DNA of 64,000 nt. Source: SIG307 sp964545045. GTDB lineage: Bacteria > Bacillota > Clostridia > Lachnospirales > Lachnospiraceae. The stretch is taken from contig CAZJEN010000009.1 in assembly GCA_964545045.1 (NCBI GenBank), forward strand, positions 35,783 through 99,782, read 5' to 3'. The position numbers and the translations under genes were made by a program. This document shows, one piece after another, positions 15,480 through 25,134 of the stretch (its first letter is position 1; each line of letters starts with the position of its first letter). Below the pieces are notes generated by a model. That model worked only from the letters and a program-made list of their open reading frames with translations, was not told the DNA's origin and made no database searches.

Positions 15480-17426
15480 CTACTTACCTACCGAAAATCC
15501 TGCATCCATATATGCTTGAAGAACCTTGTAGTAAACATCCTTCGGCTTGGTCGGTGTGGAGAACAGGAGCGGTTTCTGACCGCCTCTCCAGGAGTTTTGG
15601 TCGGAAATACCCCAATAGGTAAGTCCGGTGATTTTTCCGCCGTTTTTCTTGATATCCAGAAGATAGGTCATCAATTCGTAGTAGTATTTTTCCTGAACGG
15701 ACGCATTGTTGGTAGTGACATCAAGCTCCGTAATCTGTACTTCCAAGCCGGTATTTAAGAAGGCATTTACCGTATTTTTAAAGGAAGAGGTGGATGGGAA
15801 GCCTGTGTCAAGGTGTGCCTGCATACCGAAGCCGTCACATACGATTCCGTCGCTGTTAATGTATTTCACGATGGCAATCAGGTTCTGGGTGTTCATGTAG
15901 GTGTTGTAGTCGTTGAAAATTAAGGTAACCTTGTCACGAATACCGTAATCACGCAATACATCGTCAGCAATTTCAAAAGCTTTCTTTACAAAGGACGGAG
16001 AAAGATTCTTTGCTCCGTAAATGGCAATCCAGTTCTTGTCGTCCGCATTCCAGTATTCATTTACCACATCCCAGGCATAAAGCACATGGCCGTACTTGTG
16101 ATCGTAAACATGAGACATTACGGTACGGATGTAGAATTCCATGCGGGCATCCATCACTTCCTTGCTTACATAAGCACCGGAGTTGTTGTAATTGGTTTTA
16201 AAGAACCAAAGCGGCGTCTGGCTGTGCCATACCAGAGTATGACCACGCATAACGAGTCCGTTCTTTGCGCAAATTTCAAGAGCGCGGTCAACGGAAGAGA
16301 AGTTCAAGCGAGGAACGGTTTTTTCTTTGTAATTATCCGGGATGACATAACCCATCTGTTTTGCCTGCTCTACAGGGATAAAGGACGGTGACCAACTGTT
16401 CAAAATGGCATCCGGCTTCATTTCGTTCTCCAAGGTTACACTGTTGTACTGGGACTTTACCAACGCAAGAGTAGATGCATTTTGTAACTGATTCAGGTTA
16501 ATACAGGTACCGAGATAACCGAAGGTTTTGCCGTAGGTATTTAGCAGGTTTGCACCGTCAATAGAGTCCGGAACAAAAGGGGTCGGAGTCGGTGCTGCGG
16601 TGTAGCCTTCATCCAAATGGAAGGTTACGCTGTAAACCGTAGCTTTATACTGAGAGAAATTATTTACGCTATCCAGTGCCATGATGCCGATGCCGGCAAC
16701 GGAAGTAGAAAGTTCCGGAAGAAGCTCGTATTCGACAATGCCGTCGCCCATGCAGCTGTAATTTACAAAAACTTCTCCAACGCCGAAATCGTCTAAAACG
16801 GTTTCGTCATAGAGCTTTACGGAAATCGGAGCAAATTCGCTCTTTGCTCTTACGGTAACCTTGTGGCAATATTTCATGTTAATGAGCTCCGGAAGAGAAA
16901 GCTTGATTTCCTGATACTGGCCTTCGAACTGTAAGTCCATGGAACCGTCGTTCTTTATCGTATAGGAGGTTCCGTAGGAGCCTAAATAGGTCAGGTCGTT
17001 AAAATTATAGGTGCGCGCGGTCGTTTTGGACGGCGCTGCAGTCGGAACCGGAGTAGCGGTCGGTTCCGGGGTTGCAGTCGGAACCGGAGTCGCAGTCGGC
17101 ACCGGGGTTGCGGTCGGAACCGGAGTAGCGGTCGGTTCCGGAGTTGCAGTCGGAGCCGGAGTTGCAGTCGGAGTCGGAGTTGCAGTCGGAGCCGGAGTAG
17201 CGGTCGGAACCGGAGTAGCGGTCGGTTCCGGAGTTGCAGTCGGTTCCGGAGTTGCAGTAGCAACCGGAGCCTCAGTAGCAGCCGGTTGCTCGGTTGTATC
17301 CGGAGCCTCAGTGGTTACCGGAGCTTTGGTAGGGACCGGGTCTGCAGCAGGCGGAGGAGTAACACATGCACCGAGAAGCAGAGCGGAAATTGCACAGAGT
17401 GCAAAATACAGACGTGTTTTTTTCAT
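15480..17426 (-). CDS. Secreted GH10 endo-1,4-beta-xylanase lipoprotein with CBM-like domain and Pro/Thr linker
   Basis: 648 aa. A lipobox LLLGAC ends the signal peptide. Residues about 28-135 are a (PTATPxP)n linker. Residues 140-275 look like a beta-sandwich carbohydrate-binding module (FNDLTYLGSYGTSYTIKNDG...); its family is unassigned. The GH10 barrel follows: TLENEMKPD, RGHTLVWHSQTP, WDVVNEYW with the acid/base Glu, GFGMQAHL, and VQITELDV with the nucleophile Glu. It hydrolyses xylan at the cell surface. The gene is the last of the xyn-aroA-xyn set, 25 bp after aroA. Confidence 0.93.
   Translation of the reverse strand: MKKTRLYFALCAISALLLGACVTPPPAADPVPTKAPVTTEAPDTTEQPAATEAPVATATPEPTATPEPTATPVPTATPAPTATPTPTATPAPTATPEPTATPVPTATPVPTATPVPTATPEPTATPVPTAAPSKTTARTYNFNDLTYLGSYGTSYTIKNDGSMDLQFEGQYQEIKLSLPELINMKYCHKVTVRAKSEFAPISVKLYDETVLDDFGVGEVFVNYSCMGDGIVEYELLPELSTSVAGIGIMALDSVNNFSQYKATVYSVTFHLDEGYTAAPTPTPFVPDSIDGANLLNTYGKTFGYLGTCINLNQLQNASTLALVKSQYNSVTLENEMKPDAILNSWSPSFIPVEQAKQMGYVIPDNYKEKTVPRLNFSSVDRALEICAKNGLVMRGHTLVWHSQTPLWFFKTNYNNSGAYVSKEVMDARMEFYIRTVMSHVYDHKYGHVLYAWDVVNEYWNADDKNWIAIYGAKNLSPSFVKKAFEIADDVLRDYGIRDKVTLIFNDYNTYMNTQNLIAIVKYINSDGIVCDGFGMQAHLDTGFPSTSSFKNTVNAFLNTGLEVQITELDVTTNNASVQEKYYYELMTYLLDIKKNGGKITGLTYWGISDQNSWRGGQKPLLFSTPTKPKDVYYKVLQAYMDAGFSVGK
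17040..17295 (-). repeat. 18-bp tandem repeats encoding the xylanase linker
   Basis: Degenerate copies of gtcggaaccggagtagcg encode PTATPxP units. Copy number may vary between strains. Confidence 0.85.
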
Positions 17427-17451
17427 GGTTTCATCCTTTCATTCATTTGTT

Positions 17452-18792
17452 TTATTCGTTTTCATATGAATGCTGTTGTGAAAAGCACTCGCTAAACAAT
17501 TCAAAATAGTTTTCAAAGGTTTTTTTACAACAGGACGGGTTATCGATTTCTACGCCGTCTACCCGTAAACCGACTAAGGAAAATGCCATGGCCATACGGT
17601 GGTCGTCATAGGTCTCGATACGGGCTCCGTGAAGCGGAACAGGAGTGATTATTATACCGGTACCGTCCTCGTCCACCTGTGCATTGCCGCCCAAACGTTT
17701 GATTTCGTTGACGGTAGCAGTCATACGGTCACATTCCTGGGCACGGATATGTCCCACACCCCGAATGTGAGTCGGAGTATCGGCAAACAGTGCCAATATC
17801 GACATGGTCATGGTCTGGTCGGAAAAATCACTCATGGTAATGTCAATACCCGGGTAATGTCCGTCGGCAGGACCGGTAACGCAAATGCCCTCCGGGGTAT
17901 CGGTAATCGTACAGCCTAGCTGTTCCAGTGCTAAAACAAAACGCAAGTCTCCTTGCATGGAATCTTTATGGACGCCGGCAACCGTAACCGAAGTACCCAG
18001 TAATACAGCCGCCGCATAAAAATAGCAGGCGCCGGAAAGGTCCGGTTCGATGTTATAGGTCCGGCTTTTGTATGAAGTACCTCCCGGAATACAATAAGCG
18101 GTTCCGCAACTTTTTTCGGACGATTTTATCGGTGTAACACCGAAATCATTCATCATGCGTTCCGTAATATGTACGTAAGACATGGCAGTGCGGGAGCCTA
18201 CCGGAGTCACGGTAAGTCCTTCGGAAAGAAGTACGCCTGTCATCATAAGGGCACTTAAAAACTGACTGCTCTTATCAATAGAAACGGATAGCTCCGGTGT
18301 CTCTGTAAGTTGAGCACGTCCTCCCTGAATCCGAAGGGGAAGATGCCCTTCTTCATCTAATGCGGTAACGGAAATTCCGATGGAGCGCAGCGCATCAATG
18401 AGAGGTGCCATGGGACGCTTTTTCATCTGTTCCGAAGCGTCCAAGGTATATGTACCGTCGGAAAAGGCGAGCAGAGCCGTTAAAAAGCGGGCTGCGGTAC
18501 CTGCACTGGCCGCATAAACCGTTGCGTTTTTGTTGGGTAAGTCACCGTCGCAACCGGTGATGAAGATTTCCTTTGCATCTTCATCTGCGGAACATTCGAT
18601 TCCTAAAGCTTGCAGGGCGGCAAGTAAAGCACGGGAGTCCGCGGAAAACAAAGCGTTCTTTAACAGGCATTCTCCGTCGGAAAGCGCCGCTAACAGCATG
18701 GCACGGTTTGTGATGCTTTTGGAACCCGGAACCTTTACGGAGAACGGATTCTGTTCTCTTACCGGAGTCACATTATAACAATCGGATGACAT
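17452..18792 (-). CDS. aroA: 3-phosphoshikimate 1-carboxyvinyltransferase (EPSP synthase)
   Basis: 446 aa. KVPGSKSITNRAMLLAAL holds the N-terminal substrate-binding Lys/Ser. The SAGTAARFLTALLA loop, KRPMAPLIDAL, SSQFLSALMM and DHRMAMAF near the C-terminus complete the fold. It joins shikimate-3-phosphate and PEP in aromatic amino acid synthesis. No other aro genes are nearby; instead it sits between two GH10 xylanase genes on the same strand, with gaps of 67 and 25 bp. Confidence 0.95.
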   Translation of the reverse strand: MSSDCYNVTPVREQNPFSVKVPGSKSITNRAMLLAALSDGECLLKNALFSADSRALLAALQALGIECSADEDAKEIFITGCDGDLPNKNATVYAASAGTAARFLTALLAFSDGTYTLDASEQMKKRPMAPLIDALRSIGISVTALDEEGHLPLRIQGGRAQLTETPELSVSIDKSSQFLSALMMTGVLLSEGLTVTPVGSRTAMSYVHITERMMNDFGVTPIKSSEKSCGTAYCIPGGTSYKSRTYNIEPDLSGACYFYAAAVLLGTSVTVAGVHKDSMQGDLRFVLALEQLGCTITDTPEGICVTGPADGHYPGIDITMSDFSDQTMTMSILALFADTPTHIRGVGHIRAQECDRMTATVNEIKRLGGNAQVDEDGTGIIITPVPLHGARIETYDDHRMAMAFSLVGLRVDGVEIDNPSCCKKTFENYFELFSECFSQQHSYENE

Positions 18793-18859
18793 AAAAACTC
18801 CTCCTTGATAAGAAAGGGAGGGTCGTCATAGGACAACCCTTCCGAATCATTTGAAATAA

Positions 18860-20131
18860 TTACTGTTCAATGGTATAACCGGCATCTTCATAAGCTTGTA
18901 TTACCTTATAGTAGGCAGGCTTCGGAATTCCCATCATAGAGAATAGGAGCGGCTTTTGAGAACCGCGCCAGGAATGGTCGTCGCCGGTGCCCCAGTAAGT
19001 AATGCCGGAAATATTCCCGCCTTCCTTCTTTAACGCTAAAATACCCTTCATCAGGCTGTAATAGTAATTGGACTGGGTAGTATCATTTTTACAGGTAACA
19101 TCCAACTCCGTAATCTGTACTTCACATCCGGTTTCCAAAAATTTCTTTGCGGTGCTCTTAAACAGATCCGCAGACGGATAGCCTGTATCTAAGTGAGCCT
19201 GCATACCGAAGGCGTCGCAAAGCTTCTCTTCAGAGTTAATAAACTCTACAATGGAAATGAGATGCTGGCTGTTCATGTAGGTGTTAAAATCGTTGAATAC
19301 TAAGCTGACCTGATCGCGGATACCATACTGCTTTAACATATCATCCGCAATATCAAATGCAAGCTTTACGAAAGACGGAGTATGATTCTGACTGCCGTAA
19401 ATCGCAATCCAGTTATTCGGAGTGGCATTCCAATACTCATTTACCACATCCCAGGCATAGACGCAGGAGCTGTATTCGCTGTCATATACATGCGTCATAA
19501 TGGAACGGATGTAGAATTCCATACGGGCATCCATAACATCAGTGGTTACCAAATCGTTTCCGACGTTAAAATCGGCGCGGAAGAACCAGTCCGGTGTCTG
19601 GCTGTGCCATACCAGAGTGTGGAAACGGAGTCCCAGTTCGTTTTCGTAACAAAGCTTCATGGCTAAATCCGTAGCGGTAAAATTAAGCTTCGGAACCATA
19701 GTATCGGTATAGTTTTCCGGAATTACGTAGCCGAGAGCTTTTGCTTCGTCAAGGGTAATGAGGGTCGGAGAGCCGCCCATAATGGCATCCGGTTTCATTT
19801 CGTTTTCAAGGGAAATACTGTTATAGTGCTTTTTGATGTTTTTTACATAATAGATGTTCTCTAAATCGGTAGCACGAGGAACACAAACACCGGATCTGTC
19901 AAATACGGTACCGTAGGTGTTCATCAGGGTAACGGACTTGTCATACGGAAGCGGTGTTGCGGTAGGCTTCTTGGTCGGTTCCGGAGTGGCGGTCGGTTCC
20001 GGAGTAGCGGTTGCTTCTACGGCTGCGGTCGGTTCCGGTGTCGGAGTGATGTCTGCGTTGCCGGAATTACATGCGGCAAACAAGGAGACAGTCAGAGTTA
20101 ATAAAGTAAAACAAGATAATAATTTTCTCAT
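18860..20131 (-). CDS. Secreted GH10 endo-1,4-beta-xylanase lipoprotein
   Basis: 423 aa: lipobox LFAACN, a short (PEPTATPEPT) linker to residue about 60, then a GH10 domain. Catalytic Glu residues lie in WDVVNEYW and VQITELDV. It is very similar throughout to the second xylanase at 15480-17426 but lacks the CBM-like domain, so the pair probably arose by duplication. It is first in the operon, downstream of a candidate operator at 20153-20170. Confidence 0.93.
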   Translation of the reverse strand: MRKLLSCFTLLTLTVSLFAACNSGNADITPTPEPTAAVEATATPEPTATPEPTKKPTATPLPYDKSVTLMNTYGTVFDRSGVCVPRATDLENIYYVKNIKKHYNSISLENEMKPDAIMGGSPTLITLDEAKALGYVIPENYTDTMVPKLNFTATDLAMKLCYENELGLRFHTLVWHSQTPDWFFRADFNVGNDLVTTDVMDARMEFYIRSIMTHVYDSEYSSCVYAWDVVNEYWNATPNNWIAIYGSQNHTPSFVKLAFDIADDMLKQYGIRDQVSLVFNDFNTYMNSQHLISIVEFINSEEKLCDAFGMQAHLDTGYPSADLFKSTAKKFLETGCEVQITELDVTCKNDTTQSNYYYSLMKGILALKKEGGNISGITYWGTGDDHSWRGSQKPLLFSMMGIPKPAYYKVIQAYEDAGYTIEQ

Positions 20132-20152
20132 TTTTATGTATCCTTTCTCCTG

Positions 20153-20170
20153 AAATTAGAAATCTAATTT
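20153..20170 (-). promoter_or_regulatory. Palindromic candidate operator of the xylanase operon
   Basis: aaattaga-aa-tctaattt: perfect 8-bp arms with a 2-bp centre, 22 bp upstream of the xylanase start. A minus-strand TATAAT lies farther upstream near 20200, with only a weak -35 (TTTCAA). Confidence 0.45.
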
Positions 20171-20241
20171 GTTCTTGGTTTTAACGGTACTCCACAGAAT
20201 TATATCATAGAAAAAAGTGTTTGAAAAGCCCATATATTTTT

Positions 20242-20270
20242 TTGACATAATGTTAAAAAAGTTGTATAAT
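20242..20270 (+). promoter_or_regulatory. Strong promoter for the DUF374 gene
   Basis: TTGACA (20242-20247), 17 bp, TATAAT (20265-20270): consensus match at all 12 positions. Confidence 0.8.
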
Positions 20271-20348
20271 ACAAAAAGATGAGATGGGGAAAAGAAAATC
20301 TGCGGACGGGGGAGTGCGCAGAGGTGAAGGCGAAAGAGAGAAGTAAGT

Positions 20349-21011
20349 ATGAAATTGCAAGGAATATCAAAGCATTTTCCGATGTTTATGCGTCGAGGAA
20401 CGCAGCATGTGGTTGTTTGGATTTGGCGTGTGTATATCGGTTTTGTGGCCCGGACTTCAAAGGTAGAATTTCGGGGAATTAAGAATATTGATGCGAACCG
20501 GATGTTGGGCTTTTGGCATGAGGACAGTTACTGTATGCAGCTTTTGCTCAGGGAGTTGCAGAAGCTTGAAAAAAAGGTTCATGTCATTGTGACCTCGGAG
20601 CGCAGAGGAGATTATATTGCGGAGATGGTGTCCGGCTACGGTGCAGAGCCGATGCGTTTACCGGACGGACTGAAGATGCGTTCCTTTTTAAAGGATTTAA
20701 AAGAGGACAGTAAGCAATCGGGGCTCACTTTGGCGGCAGCGATGGACGGCCCGAACGGTCCCTATCGTAAACCGAAGCGTTTGTTGTTTATGCTGGCTCA
20801 TGAGGCGGAAAAAGCGGTGGTTTATGTTCGTTTCGTAAAAAAGGGCATGATTACCTTTCCTTGGCGTTGGGACAAGTATCGTGTTCCGCTTCCGTTTTCA
20901 AAGCTGGTTTGTGAAATCGATTATGTCGGTGAAATAGCTAAGGAAGAGTTAAAGAGTTTTAATGAATATGCACATCGCATATTCGGTGATGACATTTGCT
21001 TGGATGAATAG
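20349..21011 (+). CDS. DUF374 family, lysophospholipid acyltransferase-like protein
   Basis: 220 aa. The arrangement MLGFWHEDS...VIVTSERRGDYIAEMVSGYGAEPMRLPDG...AAAMDGPNGPYRKPKRLLFMLAHEAEKAVVYVRF and WRWDKYRVPLPFSKL matches DUF374, related to LpxL-like acyltransferases (WH..D in place of HxxxxD). It possibly acylates a lipid or lipopolymer at the inner membrane face. The substrate is unknown. A strong promoter lies 79 bp upstream. Confidence 0.75.
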   Translation: MKLQGISKHFPMFMRRGTQHVVVWIWRVYIGFVARTSKVEFRGIKNIDANRMLGFWHEDSYCMQLLLRELQKLEKKVHVIVTSERRGDYIAEMVSGYGAEPMRLPDGLKMRSFLKDLKEDSKQSGLTLAAAMDGPNGPYRKPKRLLFMLAHEAEKAVVYVRFVKKGMITFPWRWDKYRVPLPFSKLVCEIDYVGEIAKEELKSFNEYAHRIFGDDICLDE

Positions 21012-21021
21012 GGAGAAGATT

Positions 21022-21654
21022 ATGCGCTTGATTTTAATTCGCCACGGACGGCAAAGCAGTCCGCTTTGCAATGTGGATGTAGAGTTATCGGAGGTGGGGA
21101 GACAACAGGCGGAGCTTTTGGCGGAACGCCTGATAGGTCTGGTACCCGATCGGATCTATACAAGTGCATTGATTCGTGCAAAGCAGACGGCAGAGATATT
21201 ATTCGGTGAGGAGACGCAGTTTTTGGAAAGGGAAGCGTTAAACGAGATATCCTTCGGAGATATGACCGGAGGCGCGGATTCTCATAACGCAGTGTTGTTT
21301 CCCGAGTACTTTGCCGCTAAAAAGAAAAAGGCGGACAATTTGAGGATGCCGGGGGGCGAATGCCCGACAGAGGTGTTTGACCGGGCGGTACAGGTGGTAA
21401 AGGAGGCTGTTGCATCCGGCGCGGAGACAGTAGTATTTGTGACCCATGGCGGTGTAATCCGTGCATTGACAGCAGGACTGTTAGGGCTTGGTGCCGGACA
21501 GATGCTTCGCATTGCGGACAGTCTGGAACATACTTCGGTAACGGAGCTTAGGTACTCCGAGGAGGCGGATTGCTTTTCGCTGGAGCGGTTAAACGATGCC
21601 TCTCATTTGGATGGGAGACCGGAACTCAGCCGGAGTGCATGGTCCAAGGGATGA
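21022..21654 (+). CDS. Histidine phosphatase family protein (phosphoglycerate mutase-like)
   Basis: 210 aa from ATG 21022 (gggagaag site). The catalytic motif LIRHGRQS is at the N-terminus, TSALIRAKQTAEI follows, and VVFVTHGGVIRAL carries the second His. These proteins dephosphorylate small metabolites; possible roles include adenosylcobalamin/alpha-ribazole or phosphosugar phosphatase. Substrate is not defined. It starts 11 bases after the upstream stop and is co-transcribed with it. Confidence 0.87.
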   Translation: MRLILIRHGRQSSPLCNVDVELSEVGRQQAELLAERLIGLVPDRIYTSALIRAKQTAEILFGEETQFLEREALNEISFGDMTGGADSHNAVLFPEYFAAKKKKADNLRMPGGECPTEVFDRAVQVVKEAVASGAETVVFVTHGGVIRALTAGLLGLGAGQMLRIADSLEHTSVTELRYSEEADCFSLERLNDASHLDGRPELSRSAWSKG

Positions 21655-21674
21655 GAAATAATTTACAAGATGAA

Positions 21675-21730
21675 AAATAAGGACAAGTACGGTTGCTCTG
21701 AAAGACGATCGGGACTTGTTCTTTTTTTGT
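21675..21730 (+). terminator. Terminator after the histidine phosphatase gene
   Basis: ggacaagt / acttgttc stem with a long imperfect loop, followed by TTTTTTT. Confidence 0.6.
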
Positions 21731-21773
21731 TTCTTCGCATAAACTGTAGAAAGAATTATTGGGAAGTGTTGTT

Positions 21774-23069
21774 ATGATTATATATGCGGTACAACAGGGG
21801 GATACCGTACAGGGAATCGCTGCGGCCACAGGCAGCAGTGTGGAACGGATTTTGCGAGATAATGCGCTAACGGAAGATAGTGTATTGGTACCGGGGCAGG
21901 CCATTGTGGTTCTGCAGCCCAATGTGACTTATACGGTACAGGAGGGAGATACGTTTCTCGGGATTGCGGAGCAATACGGTATCTCGCCGAAGCAGCTCCT
22001 TGCGAATAATCCGGCGTTAAACGGGCGAGAGGTCTTATATCCGGGAGAGACCATTGTCATTAATTATGCCACGAATATGGAACGGCGGCCTTTGTCTGTA
22101 AACGGGTACGCGTATCCGTACATCGACCGGGAAATTCTGAGGAAGACTTTGCCGTACCTGACCTATCTTACTTTATTTACTTACGGTTTTACGGAAAACG
22201 GAGATTTAATCGGAATTGACGATGAGGAAGTGATTCAAATCGCAAAAGAGTATCAAGTGGCACCGTTAATGCTGTTGTCTACGCTGACGGATGACGGGAC
22301 ATTTAGCAATGAACTCGCCAGTCGGATTTTCTCCGATGAGGCAGCAAGAAACCGGCTGTTTGACCAGGTACTTGAGAATCTGCGGACAAAGGGCTATTAC
22401 GGACTGGATGTGGATTTTGAATTTATCCTACCGGAGGACAGGGACAATTATGTACAGTTCCTGACGGAATTAAAGGCACGGTTGGAGCCGGAGGGCTACC
22501 CTTTGGTGGTGGCATTGGCACCGAAAACTTCCGGGATGCAACGAGGACTTTTGTACGAGTCCCATGACTATCCGGCCATCGGCGCGGTGGCGGATTATGT
22601 ACTGATTATGACGTACGAATGGGGCTATACTTACGGTCCACCCCTTGCAGTGGCACCGTTAAATAAGGTAAAAGAAGTGTTGGACTACGGTGTATCCGTC
22701 ATACCGAAGGAAAAGATATTACAGGGGATGCCGAACTACGGCTATGATTGGACGCTTCCATATGTTCGGGGAGAATCCATGGCGCGGTCCATCGGCAATG
22801 TGGAGGCAGTAGAAATCGCAGAGCGATACCGTGCTACCATCCAGTTTGACGAGCAGGCCCAAACACCGTTTTTCTATTATACGTCGGAGGACGGAAAGGC
22901 TCATGTGGTATGGTTTGAGGATGCCAGAAGCATCCGTTCCAAGCTTTTGTTAAACGCAAGCTATCCGTTACAGGGGGTCAGCTATTGGAATGTGATGCGG
23001 TATTTTCCGCAGAACTGGCTGGTGGTGAACCAGATGTTTGAAATAAGGAATGTGTACGAGGAAGGTTGA
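21774..23069 (+). CDS. LysM-GH18 protein, spore-germination YaaH type
   Basis: 431 aa from ATG 21774. Two LysM repeats (YAVQQGDTVQGIAAATG; YTVQEGDTFLGIAEQYG) are followed by a GH18 barrel with GLDVDFEFILPEDRDNY carrying the DxxDxDxE-like catalytic motif. There is no signal peptide, as in the spore-cortex hydrolase YaaH/SleL. It probably cleaves cortical peptidoglycan N-acetylglucosaminyl bonds. It lies just upstream, in opposite orientation, of the split SpoIID-like gene. Confidence 0.88.
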   Translation: MIIYAVQQGDTVQGIAAATGSSVERILRDNALTEDSVLVPGQAIVVLQPNVTYTVQEGDTFLGIAEQYGISPKQLLANNPALNGREVLYPGETIVINYATNMERRPLSVNGYAYPYIDREILRKTLPYLTYLTLFTYGFTENGDLIGIDDEEVIQIAKEYQVAPLMLLSTLTDDGTFSNELASRIFSDEAARNRLFDQVLENLRTKGYYGLDVDFEFILPEDRDNYVQFLTELKARLEPEGYPLVVALAPKTSGMQRGLLYESHDYPAIGAVADYVLIMTYEWGYTYGPPLAVAPLNKVKEVLDYGVSVIPKEKILQGMPNYGYDWTLPYVRGESMARSIGNVEAVEIAERYRATIQFDEQAQTPFFYYTSEDGKAHVVWFEDARSIRSKLLLNASYPLQGVSYWNVMRYFPQNWLVVNQMFEIRNVYEEG

Positions 23070-23105
23070 GGAATCTAACCGGTCATAAGTCAAAGGACAG
23101 GATGA

Positions 23106-23146
23106 AAAAGGAAGCCGTTGTAGCAAACAAAGACTTCCTTTTTATT
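23106..23146 (+). terminator. Terminator after the LysM-GH18 gene
   Basis: aaaaaggaag/cttcctttttatt stem-loop. Confidence 0.7.
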
Positions 23147-23204
23147 ATGAAGTGTTTTGAATTTATGGAACGGGAAGGGCCGGAGAGCCTGATGTGAGGC
23201 TATA

Positions 23205-23789
23205 TTACCTTGTGTACTCCGCGATTCTTGTTACAGCAACGTAGATTTCGGAAATCTTATACCAGGTAGTAAAGTCCACGATGCCGTTTGGCGTCAAGTT
23301 AAACTGCTCTTGAAATGCCCGGACGGCTTCTGCGGTACGGGGACCGAAAACACCGTCGGCGGCAACACTCGGAACCACATAGTATACATCTGCGATTGCA
23401 TTTAACTGTTCCTGCATCTGGCGGACTGCTTCCCCACGGGAGCCTTCCTGCAAGGGTTCTCCCGGATATGAACTCGGAACACCGGAGATTTCCTCGGTGG
23501 TGTTGATAAAGATGGTATCGCCGTAGTAATTGCGCAGAATTTCAATAGCATCGTAGCCCTGGTCGCCTAAGTATTTGCTTCCCCACTGGGACATGAGTCC
23601 CGGACAGGTGACCCGTCTGCCGTCGCAGTACTGGGTCAGAATCGGCTGGCGTACATTAGGACGGGACAAATAGTTGTTAAAGATATTGTCTACGGCAGTA
23701 TTGATGGTATCGAAAATATTCCGTTCCGGAATCCATTTGTGGTCGTAGGCAGTGGAAGAGGTGATGGTAAAATTGTAGCCCCGATTCCG
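23205..23789 (-). pseudogene. SpoIID-like/peptidoglycan-binding protein, 3' part of a gene split by element 1
   Basis: The C-terminal part reads YRNRGYNFTITSSTAYDHKW, a TCPGLMSQWGSKYLGDQGYDAIEILRNYYG segment as in SpoIID/LytB-like proteins, and a final peptidoglycan-binding repeat (LQEGSRGEAVRQMQEQL...DGVFGPRTAEAVRAFQ). The N-terminal part lies at 35646-36571, beyond element 1. Joining the two at CGGAA restores ...EWYRN|RGYNF... in frame, giving about 500 aa. The ATG at 23807 belongs to the element and is probably not a real start. The fragment likely has no promoter of its own. Confidence 0.85.
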
Positions 23790-23794
23790 GTACC
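23785..23794. other. att site, left end of element 1
   Basis: gattccggtacc (23783-23794) matches ggttccgatacc at the right end in 10 of 12 bases. The shared core is ttccg (23785-23789). Confidence 0.7.
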
Positions 23795-23901
23795 CCGAAA
23801 CCATCACTCATTCGGGGTTGTAAAAGTATCTTTTTGGACGAGCTGGTTATAGAGCGTAAGGGAAGAAAAGGATATATGATGACAATCTAATCAAATAACA
23901 G

Positions 23902-23947
23902 AACTCCATTTAGAAAATACAATTAAAGGTGTTTTCTAAATGGAGTT
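23902..23947. repeat. 16-bp perfect inverted repeat near the left end of element 1
   Basis: aactccatttagaaaa (23902-23917) and ttttctaaatggagtt (23932-23947), 14-base loop, about 115 bp inside attL. T-runs are absent, so it is not a typical terminator. It could be a binding site or end structure. Confidence 0.65.
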
Positions 23948-23979
23948 GCATAGGTGTGTGGGGCGTAGCCACCACGCTT

Positions 23980-25131
23980 TTAATTTTTTAGTAATTCACT
24001 TCCTGAAATTAAGATATCAGCTATCTTGTGCCAATCGAACACATAACCTTCGTTTGGAAAGAATATTTGTCGTTTGTTATAGTTTTCAACTATTCCGAGT
24101 TTGTTCCATAGTTTAGGTTCATCTCTGATATATGTTGCTTTTGCGTTGGTTGTTATCTCGCCTGGCTTTCTATTGCCAATACAGCCTTCTGCAGTTAAAT
24201 AGTCCTCCATGCCTAATAAAAACTTTTTGGAATCATCAGGTATAGTGTTGTCGGATTGATATTTTTCAAACATTTTAATTAAATCAAGATGCTTACCGTT
24301 AACCAAGATTAAATATCCTAGTGCAGACATAAAGGCATCGCTATTTGGGCCATATTTTTTGCCGATTTCCAGCATCTTAATCCCTAAATCGGTAAGGCGT
24401 CCATTGTACCATAATTCTAATTGGGATAATGGAATTTTATAATTTTGTTTTTCTGAAGCATATGATTGAGGGGTTGGGGCCTTCTTACGTGGAATACCTT
24501 CCCACATTAAGGTTTTCCCTGTAACCAATTTTTCATAGAACTTTGGATATATTAAATCTGTGTAAATATCTCCATCAGCTTCGTTGTATAAAAAACTCAA
24601 GTTCAATAAGTCGAATAATTCATATTGACTACAATCACGCCACCATAACCAAAATGTTTCGGTCTTGCTTACATCAACATCTTTTATATTTTCGGCACTT
24701 CTTTTTTGTGTAATCTTACGCAGTATAGAAACTTCTCCATCAGTAGGATTATAACTGTATAATGAAGTGGCAACATTTTCAAATTCCTTGGCAATTAACG
24801 TATCACGGATAAATTCAGCAATTCTGAATCCATCATCTGCAACATGTGGAACTATCAAGCCAGAATATAAGTGCTTTTGCAGATAAGAAAGAGATTGTCC
24901 TAATCCTGTAAGGTATTCTCTTTTGCTTTGGTGTGGAGGTTTGAATTCAAGTGCATATGAGCATTTTTGTTCTTCATCAACGCACACATAATCAGGCCTC
25001 GGCCAATCCCAATCGGCACTTCTGATGATTTTGGTGGAAAAAACTTGTTTGAAATCATCGTCACCGCTTCTGATTTTTCCGAGAATATAGTCACCGCAAT
25101 ATGTAGCCATACTATCATGTATTTCACCCAT
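23980..25131 (-). CDS. Putative restriction endonuclease (PD-(D/E)XK-like)
   Basis: 383 aa, unrecognised at family level. Residues about 45-70 hold RPDYVCVDEEQKCSYALEFKPP, a possible PD...ExK nuclease core. The gene lies 3 bp downstream of two C5-cytosine methyltransferase genes on the same strand, the usual place for the cognate endonuclease. The C-terminal half is helical without known motifs. The nuclease role is inferred from that motif and position. Confidence 0.5.
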   Translation of the reverse strand: MGEIHDSMATYCGDYILGKIRSGDDDFKQVFSTKIIRSADWDWPRPDYVCVDEEQKCSYALEFKPPHQSKREYLTGLGQSLSYLQKHLYSGLIVPHVADDGFRIAEFIRDTLIAKEFENVATSLYSYNPTDGEVSILRKITQKRSAENIKDVDVSKTETFWLWWRDCSQYELFDLLNLSFLYNEADGDIYTDLIYPKFYEKLVTGKTLMWEGIPRKKAPTPQSYASEKQNYKIPLSQLELWYNGRLTDLGIKMLEIGKKYGPNSDAFMSALGYLILVNGKHLDLIKMFEKYQSDNTIPDDSKKFLLGMEDYLTAEGCIGNRKPGEITTNAKATYIRDEPKLWNKLGIVENYNKRQIFFPNEGYVFDWHKIADILISGSELLKN

Positions 25132-25134
25132 ATA

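Noticed and set aside
17011..17469. 152-aa plus-strand frame rich in VAVGTG
   Set aside because: It is the antisense shadow of the xylanase Pro/Thr linker repeats.
23808..23979. Gene at the left end of element 1
   Set aside because: The only open frame here is the one that would extend the integrase in the circular form; no start or ribosome site of its own.
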